A stretch of DNA of 54,991 nt from an uncultured Clostridium sp. GTDB lineage: Bacteria > Bacillota > Clostridia > Lachnospirales > Lachnospiraceae. Made by a program: the position numbers and the translations under genes. Where the stretch lies: NCBI GenBank assembly GCA_900538475.1, contig UPYT01000024.1, positions 1 through 54,991 on the forward strand, in the 5' to 3' direction. The notes under the pieces were generated by a model. The model made no database searches. It saw nothing but the letters and a program-made list of their open reading frames with translations, and was not told the DNA's origin. Shown in pieces: positions 16,782 through 24,031 of the stretch. Every line of letters begins with the position of its first letter. Position 1 is the first letter of the stretch.

Positions 16782-17213
16782 ATGAGATTGGGAATTAAAG
16801 AAATTCAGGAGATTATTCCGCATCGTCATCCTTTCCTGCTGATTGATTTTATCGATGAGCTGGAGCCGGGAAAACGGGCGGTTGGTTATAAATCCATTAC
16901 ATTTAATGAGCCGCAGTTTAACGGCCATTTTCCAGGGCAGCCGGTTATGCCGGGTGTGCTGATGATTGAGGCACTGGCTCAGGTTGGTGCAGTGGCAATT
17001 TTAAGCCTGGAGGAAAACAAGGGAAAAACCGCGTTTTTCGGAGCTATCAACAATGCCAAGTTTAAACAGATGGTTCTGCCGGGCGATCGGCTGAAGCTGG
17101 AATGTGAAATTATCAAAAGCAAAGGCAAGGTAGGCGTAGGCAAGGCCGTGGCTACCAATGCAGAGGGCAAGGTTGCTGTTTCTGCAGAGCTGACCTTTGT
17201 TGTAGGTGACTAA
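16782..17213 (+). CDS. fabZ: 3-hydroxyacyl-ACP dehydratase
   Basis: 143-residue hot-dog-fold dehydratase that makes trans-2-enoyl-ACP. It has [13 protein letters not shown] at the N-terminus, and the catalytic His and Glu are in [20 protein letters not shown]. It is placed between accB and accC, the same order as in streptococci. No fabM or fabA-type isomerase is present in the window. Confidence 0.97.
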   Translation: MRLGIKEIQEIIPHRHPFLLIDFIDELEPGKRAVGYKSITFNEPQFNGHFPGQPVMPGVLMIEALAQVGAVAILSLEENKGKTAFFGAINNAKFKQMVLPGDRLKLECEIIKSKGKVGVGKAVATNAEGKVAVSAELTFVVGD

Positions 17214-17235
17214 GAAGCAGAGGGGAAGCGCAGCC

Positions 17236-18591
17236 ATGTTTGAAAAAATCTTAATCGCCAACCGGGGCGAAATTGCAGTGAGAATTATAAGAGCATGCCG
17301 TGAAATGGGAATTAAGACTGTAGCGGTTTATTCAGAAGCAGATCGGGACAGTCTGCATACGCTTCTGGCGGACGAGGCTATCTGCATCGGTCCGGCTGCG
17401 TCCGGCCAGAGCTACCTGAATATTGAGAGAATTCTGGCGGCAACCGTAGCTATGAAGGCGGAGGCAATCCATCCGGGATTTGGCTTCCTGTCTGAGAATG
17501 CCAGATTTGCAGAGCTGTGCGAAAAGTGCAGCATTGCATTTATCGGCCCCTCTGCAGAAATTATCAGCAGAATGGGCAATAAATCCGAGGCAAGAAAAAC
17601 GATGATTGAGGCCGGAGTTCCGGTGGTTCCCGGCAGCAAGGAGCCGGTTTACACCGCAGAGGCGGCTCTGGAAATGGCAAAAGCCATTGGTTTTCCGGTG
17701 ATGATCAAGGCATCCTCCGGCGGCGGCGGAAAAGGAATGCGGGTGTCCTGGAGTGAGGCGGATTTTACTTCCAACTTCCAGAATGCTCAGATGGAATCGA
17801 TCAAAGGCTTTTCTGATGATACCATGTATCTGGAGCGGTATGTGGAGAAGCCGAGACATATTGAATTCCAGATTATGGCAGATAAATACGGCAATGTGGT
17901 TCATTTAGGCGAGCGTGACTGTTCGATTCAGCGCCGCCATCAGAAGGTGCTGGAGGAGTCTCCGTCTGTAGCAATTTCAGAGGAGCTTCGCCGGGAAATG
18001 GGAGAGACTGCAGTGCGTGCCGCAAAGGCGGTAGGCTATGAGAATGCGGGAACCATTGAGTTTTTACTGGATAAGAACAAGAATTTTTATTTCATGGAAA
18101 TGAATACGAGAATTCAGGTAGAGCATCCGGTAACGGAATTTGTCAGTGGTATTGATCTGATTAAAGAGCAGATCCGTGTGGCTGCGGGAGAGCATTTAAG
18201 CGTCAGCCAGGAGGATATCCATATTCAGGGACATGCGATTGAATGCCGTATTAATGCAGAAAATCCGTCCAGGAATTTTATGCCCTGTCCGGGACTGATC
18301 AGCAACGTTCATTTTCCAGGCGGAAACGGTGTTCGCGTAGATACTCATATTTATAATGATTACCGGGTTCCGGCCAACTATGATTCTATGCTGATGAAGC
18401 TGATTGTCCATGGAAAGGACCGGGAAGAAGCTATTGCAAAAATGAGAAGCGCTTTGGGCGAGCTGATCATAGAGGGAATTGATACAAACCTGGATTTCCA
18501 GTATGAGATTCTGAGCAATCCGGTTTACCAGGATGGCCATGAGATTGATACGGATTTTATTCCGAATTATTTTCCTGAATACTGCAAGTAG
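17236..18591 (+). CDS. accC: Biotin carboxylase subunit of acetyl-CoA carboxylase
   Basis: 451-residue ATP-grasp enzyme that carboxylates the biotin on AccB. It starts MFEKILIANRGEIAVRIIRAC and contains the glycine-rich KASSGGGGKGMR ATP loop, the ERDCSIQRRHQKV region and EMNTRIQVEHPVTE. The frame extends back to GTG-type codons at 17206, but ATG 17236 gives the standard N-terminus. It follows fabZ by 22 bases. Confidence 0.97.
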   Translation: MFEKILIANRGEIAVRIIRACREMGIKTVAVYSEADRDSLHTLLADEAICIGPAASGQSYLNIERILAATVAMKAEAIHPGFGFLSENARFAELCEKCSIAFIGPSAEIISRMGNKSEARKTMIEAGVPVVPGSKEPVYTAEAALEMAKAIGFPVMIKASSGGGGKGMRVSWSEADFTSNFQNAQMESIKGFSDDTMYLERYVEKPRHIEFQIMADKYGNVVHLGERDCSIQRRHQKVLEESPSVAISEELRREMGETAVRAAKAVGYENAGTIEFLLDKNKNFYFMEMNTRIQVEHPVTEFVSGIDLIKEQIRVAAGEHLSVSQEDIHIQGHAIECRINAENPSRNFMPCPGLISNVHFPGGNGVRVDTHIYNDYRVPANYDSMLMKLIVHGKDREEAIAKMRSALGELIIEGIDTNLDFQYEILSNPVYQDGHEIDTDFIPNYFPEYCK

Positions 18592-18647
18592 AAGGAAAAA
18601 ACTGTTGAAGTTCTCAGAGATTCGCCCAGAGGGCAAGGAGAAGTATT

Positions 18648-20375
18648 ATGCTGAGAGATATGTTTAAAAAAACATATACTGTAATTGACAGTCGTGTAAA
18701 GACTGGGAAACGGGAGAAAACGGAAGAACCGAGTATTCCTCAGGGACTGTGGAGAAAATGCAATAAATGCGGACAGCCCATTTACGTGGAGGATGTAACA
18801 AACAATTATTATGTCTGTCCCAAATGCGGCGGATATTTCCGGGTTCATGCCTATCGTCGGATCGAAATGCTGATTGATGAAGGAACCTTTGAGGAATGGA
18901 ACCAGGAAATGGAGTTTTCCAATCCTCTGGATTTCCCGGGATATGAAAAGAAGGTTCAGGCAACCAGAGAAAAAACGAGGCTGAATGAGGCCATTGTAAC
19001 CGGAAAGGGAATGATTCACGGCCTTCCGGCTGCTGTGGGCGTATGTGATGCCCGGTTTATTATGAGCAGCATGGGCCATGTTGTAGGAGAAAAGGTTACA
19101 CAGATGGTGGAGCGGGCAACAGAGGAGAAGCTGCCTGTGATTATTTTTGCATGCTCCGGAGGTGCCAGAATGCAGGAGGGAATTGTATCTCTGATGCAGA
19201 TGGCGAAAACCTCAGCAGCTCTGAAACGCCATCATGAGGCAGGACAGCTGTTTATCAGTGTTCTGACAGATCCCACAACTGGAGGAGTAACGGCAAGCTT
19301 TGCCATGCTGGGAGATATTATTCTGGCGGAGCCAGGAGCTTTGATTGGATTTGCAGGACCCCGTGTCATTCAGCAGACTATTGGTCAGAAGCTTCCGGAG
19401 GGCTTCCAGAGAGCAGAATTTCTTCTGGAGCATGGATTTGTAGATAAGATTGTGCCCCGTGATGAGCAGAAGCGGGTGATTGCAGATATTCTGAGAATGC
19501 ACAGAAAGCCAGATGCACTGACTCTGAAAAATGCGGGAATCGGAAGAGACGGACAGGCTGAGGCTTCTGGAAAGTTTTCTTTTAACCGTTCCGGGAAGAG
19601 TGCCTGGGATACGGTTCTTTTATCCAGAGATGGAGCAAGACCGGTGGCAACCGACTATATTGATGCAATTTTTGATGACTTTATGGAATTCCATGGCGAT
19701 CGGTATTTTAAGGATGACGGCGCTATTGTGGGCGGCATTGCTACCTTTAAGGGGATTCCGGTTACGGTAATCGGCCAGCAGAAGGGAAAAACCACAAAGG
19801 AAAATATCAGAAGGAATTTTGGTATGCCGTCTCCGGATGGGTACCGGAAGGCTCTGCGGCTGATGCAGCAGGCAGAAACCTTTGGCCGTCCGATTATCTG
19901 CTTTGTGGATACTCCAGGAGCTTTCTGCGGTATTGAGGCAGAGGAGCGGGGACAGGGAGAGGCGATTGCAAGAAACCTGTTTGAAATGGCATCTCTGACA
20001 GTGCCTGTGCTTTCTCTGGTTATTGGTGAAGGCGGAAGCGGCGGAGCTTTGGCGATGGCTGTGGCTAATGAGGTCTGGATGATGGAAAATGCCATTTATT
20101 CGATTCTTTCACCGGAGGGCTTTGCTTCGATTCTGTGGAAGGACAGCAAGAAGGCGGCAGATGCAGCCAGAGTTATGAAGATCACAGCAGCAGATCTCTG
20201 TGAGATGGGTCTGATCGAGGACGTTATTCCGGAAAAACAGCCGGCCTGTGCAGATACGATGCCTGAAATTGCCGGAATCATCAGAGAAAAGCTGTCTGCT
20301 TTTCTGAACAGATACGAAAATATGAAGCCTGAGGAGCTTGCAGAACAGAGGTATCAGCGGTTCCGCAGAATATAG
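18648..20375 (+). CDS. accDA: Fused acetyl-CoA carboxylase carboxyltransferase beta-alpha (AccD-AccA)
   Basis: 575-residue single-chain carboxyltransferase. Residues 1 to about 290 are AccD: a zinc finger with two CxxC pairs (CNKC, CPKC) and the crotonase-like core [11 protein letters not shown] and [20 protein letters not shown]. From about residue 310 the chain is AccA, with [36 protein letters not shown] and [12 protein letters not shown]. There is no stop or restart between them. It transfers carboxyl from biotin to acetyl-CoA to give malonyl-CoA. The AccA part lacks much of the usual N-terminal helical region. Fusions of this kind are known in some Clostridia. Confidence 0.95.
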   Translation: MLRDMFKKTYTVIDSRVKTGKREKTEEPSIPQGLWRKCNKCGQPIYVEDVTNNYYVCPKCGGYFRVHAYRRIEMLIDEGTFEEWNQEMEFSNPLDFPGYEKKVQATREKTRLNEAIVTGKGMIHGLPAAVGVCDARFIMSSMGHVVGEKVTQMVERATEEKLPVIIFACSGGARMQEGIVSLMQMAKTSAALKRHHEAGQLFISVLTDPTTGGVTASFAMLGDIILAEPGALIGFAGPRVIQQTIGQKLPEGFQRAEFLLEHGFVDKIVPRDEQKRVIADILRMHRKPDALTLKNAGIGRDGQAEASGKFSFNRSGKSAWDTVLLSRDGARPVATDYIDAIFDDFMEFHGDRYFKDDGAIVGGIATFKGIPVTVIGQQKGKTTKENIRRNFGMPSPDGYRKALRLMQQAETFGRPIICFVDTPGAFCGIEAEERGQGEAIARNLFEMASLTVPVLSLVIGEGGSGGALAMAVANEVWMMENAIYSILSPEGFASILWKDSKKAADAARVMKITAADLCEMGLIEDVIPEKQPACADTMPEIAGIIREKLSAFLNRYENMKPEELAEQRYQRFRRI

Positions 20376-20424
20376 CCTCCTCTGTTTGAGATACAGCTTT
20401 GGAGAACAGATTCAGGAGATAGGA

Positions 20425-21540
20425 ATGAGTATATTAAAACCATTGAAAATAGGTGAACTGATAGCGAAATACCCGATTATTCAGGGAGGAATGGGGGTCG
20501 GAATCAGCCTTTCCTCTCTGGCCGGAGCCGTGGCTAAGGCCGGAGGAATCGGAATTATTTCCACTGCTCAGATTGGATTTCAGGATCCGGACTTTTTAAA
20601 GGCGCCTCTGGAAGCCAATTTAAAGGCAATTAAAACGGAATTTGATAAGGCCAGAGCGATTGCGCCTAATGGAATTATCGGATTCAATATTATGGTGGCA
20701 ACAAAAAACTATGCGCTGTATGTGAAGGAGGCAATCAAGGCTGGAGCTGATATTATTATTTCCGGCGCAGGACTGCCTGTAACACTGCCGGAGCTGACAG
20801 AGGGAGCAAAAACAAAAATTGCCCCGATTGTTTCTACGGCAAAATCAGCTATGGTGATCTGTAAAATGTGGGATCGGAAGTTTCACAGAATTCCTGATCT
20901 CCTGGTGATTGAGGGGCCTCTGGCAGGCGGCCATCTGGGCTTTTCCAGAGAGCAGCTGGCTCAGTACGGGGCAGATACGGCTCATGTTTCTGAAACCTAC
21001 AGCCAGGATGCCTACGATGAGGAAATCCGCGGAATTATGAAGATTGTAAAGACCTATGAAGATAAGTATGAAACGCATATTCCTGTAGCGGTTGCCGGAG
21101 GAATTTACACGCATCAGGATGTTCTTCACGCGCTGGAGCTGGGGGCAGACGGGGTTCAGGTGGCAACCCGTTTTGTAACAACAGAGGAGTGTGATGCTCC
21201 TATGTGCTACAAGCAGTCCTATATTGATGCGAAGGAAGAGGATATTGTGATTACGCAGAGTCCGGTGGGAATGCCGGGACGAGCAATCAGGAACCATTTT
21301 CTGGAGCAGGTAGAGGAAAGAAAGGCCAAGGGAGAAAATGCAAAGATTTCTCACTGCTATCAGTGTCTGGAGCACTGTAATCCGGCCAGCATTCCTTACT
21401 GTATTACAAAGGCCCTGTCCAACGCAGCAGAAGGAGTTCTTGATCAGGCTCTGCTTTTCTGCGGCACCAATGCCAGCCGTGCCGAGAAAATTGAAACGGT
21501 TGAGGCTGTAATAAAGGATCTGGCAGGAGAGCCTGTCTGA
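20425..21540 (+). CDS. Nitronate monooxygenase / FabK-like flavoenzyme
   Basis: 371-residue FMN TIM-barrel protein of the 2-nitropropane dioxygenase family, related to FabK. It starts IAKYPIIQGGMGVGISLSSLAGAVAKAGG and has the catalytic-His region EGPLAGGHLGFSREQ, AVAGGIYTHQDV and a cysteine-bearing tail CYQCLEHCNP. GGAGATAGGA fixes ATG 20425 rather than 20338, which lies inside accDA. It sits 49 bases after accDA and is probably on the same transcript. It could oxidise nitronates or act as an auxiliary enoyl reductase. The sequence does not decide. Confidence 0.85.
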   Translation: MSILKPLKIGELIAKYPIIQGGMGVGISLSSLAGAVAKAGGIGIISTAQIGFQDPDFLKAPLEANLKAIKTEFDKARAIAPNGIIGFNIMVATKNYALYVKEAIKAGADIIISGAGLPVTLPELTEGAKTKIAPIVSTAKSAMVICKMWDRKFHRIPDLLVIEGPLAGGHLGFSREQLAQYGADTAHVSETYSQDAYDEEIRGIMKIVKTYEDKYETHIPVAVAGGIYTHQDVLHALELGADGVQVATRFVTTEECDAPMCYKQSYIDAKEEDIVITQSPVGMPGRAIRNHFLEQVEERKAKGENAKISHCYQCLEHCNPASIPYCITKALSNAAEGVLDQALLFCGTNASRAEKIETVEAVIKDLAGEPV

Positions 21541-21603
21541 CAGACATAAAAAGCCTGTTATTTCCATAGACTGAAAGCAAGGAAGCTGGGAAGAGACAGG
21601 AAG

Positions 21604-22188
21604 ATGTTAAATAATATATGGAGCTTTATGATTCTTGCGGGGGTGCTCTGGGGAGCTGCAAATGGCAATTTAAGTGCGGTTACCCAGAGCCTCATTGATT
21701 CTGCAGGGGCGGCGGTGTCTCTGGCCCTTACCATGCTGGGAATCATGTCTTTTTGGTGCGGAATTCTTCAGGTAGGAATGAATGCCGGACTGATTGACTG
21801 GTTTACGGGAAAAATGGGTCCTTTGCTGGATTTTCTGTTTCCTGATGTAAAGGACGGACATCCGGCCAGAAAGCCTTTGGCTGTCAATCTGGCAGCAAAT
21901 ATGCTGGGGGTGGGCATGGCGGCTACTCCGGCCGGACTGGAGGCTATGAAGGCGCTGGCAAAGGAAAGCAGGGGAGAGGCAAGCAATGCCATGTGTACCT
22001 TTCTGGTTCTCAATGTGTCATCTCTGCAGCTGATTCCTGTTTCTATGATTGCCTACCGCAGTCAGTATCACTCCGCGGCTCCGGCAGCTGTGGTAGGGCC
22101 TGCGTTGATTGCGACAGGCTGTTCTACACTGGCAGCTGTTATATTCTGTAAAATTGCGGAATGGATATCTGGGAGGAAAGGTCTATGA
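21604..22188 (+). CDS. spmA: Spore maturation protein A
   Basis: 194-residue integral membrane protein of the nucleoside-recognition (Gate) domain type. LGIMSFWCGILQVGMNAGLIDWFTGKMGPLLDFLFPDV and NMLGVGMAATPAGLEAMKAL are characteristic. In Bacillus SpmA acts with SpmB in spore core dehydration. It overlaps spmB by four bases (ATGA). Presence of the pair supports a spore-forming host. Confidence 0.93.
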   Translation: MLNNIWSFMILAGVLWGAANGNLSAVTQSLIDSAGAAVSLALTMLGIMSFWCGILQVGMNAGLIDWFTGKMGPLLDFLFPDVKDGHPARKPLAVNLAANMLGVGMAATPAGLEAMKALAKESRGEASNAMCTFLVLNVSSLQLIPVSMIAYRSQYHSAAPAAVVGPALIATGCSTLAAVIFCKIAEWISGRKGL

Positions 22189-22706
22189 TCCTGTGGATTT
22201 CCCAGATTCTGATTCCGTTGACAGTCTGTTACATTATAGGTTTTGGTCTGTTGTCAGGACGGCCGGTATTTGATGATTTTTTAGAGGGAGCTGCGTCAGG
22301 AATGAAAACGGCAGCCGGACTGCTTCCGGTGTTTGTGGGACTTATGATTGCTGTAGGTGTTCTGAGAAGCTCTGGCCTATTGGAGACTCTGGGACAGTGG
22401 CTTTCTATCCCGGCTGGGTGGCTGCACTTGCCGACAGAACTGGTTCCTGTTACGCTGGTGCGTCTGGTATCCAACTCGGCTGCCACAGGGCTTCTGTTGG
22501 ATCTGTTTGAAAAGGCAGGTCCGGATTCCCCTCTGGGAATGTGTGCTTCTGTTATGATGAGCTGCACAGAGACGGTTTTTTACTGTCTCAGTGTATACTT
22601 TGGTTCTGTCAATGTAAGAAAAACCCGGTATGCCCTGGCAGGAGCTTTATTTGCCACAGGTGTGGGAGTGGCGGTTAGCATATGGCTGACTTTGGGTTTT
22701 TCATAA
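22185..22706 (+). CDS. spmB: Spore maturation protein B
   Basis: 173-residue membrane protein, partner of SpmA. It contains SGMKTAAGLLPVFVGLMIAVGVLRSSG and LVRLVSNSAATGLL, typical of SpmB. GGGAGG at 22171-22176 directs initiation at ATG 22185, coupled to the spmA stop. An earlier frame opening at 22161 lacks support. Confidence 0.93.
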   Translation: MILWISQILIPLTVCYIIGFGLLSGRPVFDDFLEGAASGMKTAAGLLPVFVGLMIAVGVLRSSGLLETLGQWLSIPAGWLHLPTELVPVTLVRLVSNSAATGLLLDLFEKAGPDSPLGMCASVMMSCTETVFYCLSVYFGSVNVRKTRYALAGALFATGVGVAVSIWLTLGFS

Positions 22707-22747
22707 AAAAAACACAACCCTGTAAGAATTTCCTAATAAATAGCAGG

Positions 22748-22776
22748 TTGTCGAACAAATAGAAATCATGTATAAT
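22748..22776 (+). promoter_or_regulatory. Promoter of fabT
   Basis: TTGTCG at 22748-22753 and consensus TATAAT at 22771-22776 are 17 bases apart. Transcription would begin near 22783, so fabT has its own promoter separate from the fab operon. Confidence 0.8.
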
Positions 22777-22801
22777 CATGAAGAGACTTTTTGCCTTCAT
22801 G
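22777..22801 (+). promoter_or_regulatory. Inverted repeat at the fabT transcription start
   Basis: CATGAAG at 22777-22783 and CTTCATG at 22795-22801 are perfect 7-base arms immediately after the -10 box. They could be an operator or a leader hairpin. They do not match the TTTGA-N3-TCAAA site upstream of fabH. Confidence 0.45.
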
Positions 22802-22818
22802 TGCGATAAGGAGAAAAT

Positions 22819-23262
22819 GTGGATACTTATGCAGCATTGAACGATGTTCTGGTGAATCTGTTCCGTGATATTATGGAACTGGAGGAACAGGCGATTATTA
22901 CTCAGGAATATCAGGATATAACAAACAATGATATGCATGTGATCGAGGCCATCGGAGTGGGAGAGCCTAAGAATATGTCAACCATAGCCAAGCTGCTTTC
23001 TGTGACAGTAGGAACTCTGACCATAGCCATGAACAGCCTTGTGAAAAAGGGTTATGTGATCCGGGAAAGAGGAAAAGAGGATCGGCGAGTGGTTTATATT
23101 TCTCTGTCGGAAAAAGGGCTGCGGGCTTACCGCCATCATGAAGAGTTTCATCGGCAGATGATCGAAGCTGTGCTGGAAAATCTGACTGAGGATGAGACAG
23201 AAAGTCTGGTAAAAGCACTTGCGAAGCTGGAACGATGGTTCCGCAGAACTGAGGAGAATTAG
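22819..23262 (+). CDS. fabT: MarR-family fatty acid biosynthesis regulator FabT
   Basis: 147-residue winged-helix repressor. From remembered sequences it resembles streptococcal FabT along its length, with the VTVGTLTIAMNSLVKKGYV recognition region and RGKEDRRVVYISLSEKG wing. In streptococci FabT represses fab genes in response to acyl-ACP. Here the gene is about 2.4 kb beyond accDA instead of beside fabH, and a FabT-like palindrome lies in the fabH leader. Initiation is at GTG 22819 after AAGGAG. The ATG two bases earlier is out of frame and stops after seven codons. Confidence 0.85.
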   Translation: MDTYAALNDVLVNLFRDIMELEEQAIITQEYQDITNNDMHVIEAIGVGEPKNMSTIAKLLSVTVGTLTIAMNSLVKKGYVIRERGKEDRRVVYISLSEKGLRAYRHHEEFHRQMIEAVLENLTEDETESLVKALAKLERWFRRTEEN

Positions 23263-23280
23263 AAGGAGGCACTTTCAATT

Positions 23281-23865
23281 ATGAAAAAGGCAGTCATGTG
23301 TTTTATTGGCGCCATGATGGTTTTGTCACTGGCAGCATGTACGCCGACTATGGAAAAGCATAAGGTTGGCGAGGTACAGAATTCTGATATGGCAGTTCCC
23401 AAGAGTACTCAGGGGCCTGGCGTTGTAACAGATAAGACACCGGATCTGGACGCACCGGATCTGGATATTATTTCGATATATACAGTCAGCGAGGACGGTT
23501 CCAAGCTGGAAGGCACCATGGAAGGCGTAGAGACACTGGATGCTCAGGCGCTGGTGGATCTGCTGATTCAGTATAACGTTCTTGATGAGGGAACAAAGGC
23601 AGTATCCTTTACGGCAGAGGGTACACCGGCAAGTGAAGAGGTTGGCCCTGGTGTTGTGAAGATTCCAGGCTTTAAGATTGAAAATGATACAAAGGAATAC
23701 GGCACGCTGGAGCTGTCACAGTTCCCGGAGGGAGATCAGGCAGAGATGAAGCTGCAGGCTGTAGCAAATACCTTTATTGAGAATATGAAGCTGGTTTATC
23801 TGACTGTAACAGCAGATGGTCAGACTCTGGGAGAGAACATGACCTTCGAGGATGCAGGGAAATAA
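23281..23865 (+). CDS. Lipoprotein, possible GerM (GMN) domain
   Basis: 194-residue predicted lipoprotein: Lys-rich start, hydrophobic segment and lipobox LAAC with Cys20. Residues about 60-180 alternate short strands and a helix (ISIYTVSEDGSKLEG, LDAQALVDLLIQYNVL, LQAVANTFIENMKLVYLTVTADGQ) in a way reminiscent of the sporulation/germination GMN domain. It follows fabT by 18 bases with a GAAGGAGG site and probably shares its transcript. The domain assignment is tentative. No enzymatic motif is visible. Confidence 0.6.
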   Translation: MKKAVMCFIGAMMVLSLAACTPTMEKHKVGEVQNSDMAVPKSTQGPGVVTDKTPDLDAPDLDIISIYTVSEDGSKLEGTMEGVETLDAQALVDLLIQYNVLDEGTKAVSFTAEGTPASEEVGPGVVKIPGFKIENDTKEYGTLELSQFPEGDQAEMKLQAVANTFIENMKLVYLTVTADGQTLGENMTFEDAGK

Positions 23866-23867
23866 AC

Positions 23868-23895
23868 GGTAACTATTCAGTCCTGAACAGTTACC
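23868..23895. repeat. Near-perfect palindrome after the lipoprotein gene
   Basis: Thirteen-base arms at 23868-23880 and 23883-23895 with one mismatch and a two-base centre. The right half includes the 14-base motif also found at 56-69. The tiny loop argues against a hairpin terminator and suggests a protein site or a dispersed repeat. Confidence 0.5.
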
Positions 23896-23913
23896 AATAA
23901 GTTGATTGACAGG

Positions 23914-23975
23914 GAGCGGCTGCAAGGCACAGGCGAAGTTAAGATGACTTCGCTGCGTTTTGTGGCAGCTCTTTT
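23914..23975 (+). terminator. Long structured terminator upstream of the YARHG gene
   Basis: A long imperfect stem runs from GAGC at 23914-23917 to GCTC at 23968-23971. Its strong inner 7-base helix is GCGAAGT/ACTTCGC and it is followed by TTTT at 23972-23975. It ends the fabT-lipoprotein transcript. It spans a TTG at 23960 that would otherwise extend the next gene. Confidence 0.7.
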
Positions 23976-24031
23976 ATCATTTCAGATGTAACAGTCATGC
24001 AAAGATTAAGGCAGGAAGAAGGGGGAGAAAA

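Noticed and set aside
22707..22756. Hairpin after spmB as a terminator
   Set aside because: The ACAACCCTG/CAGGTTGT stem is followed by no T-run on the plus strand and overlaps the fabT -35 box.
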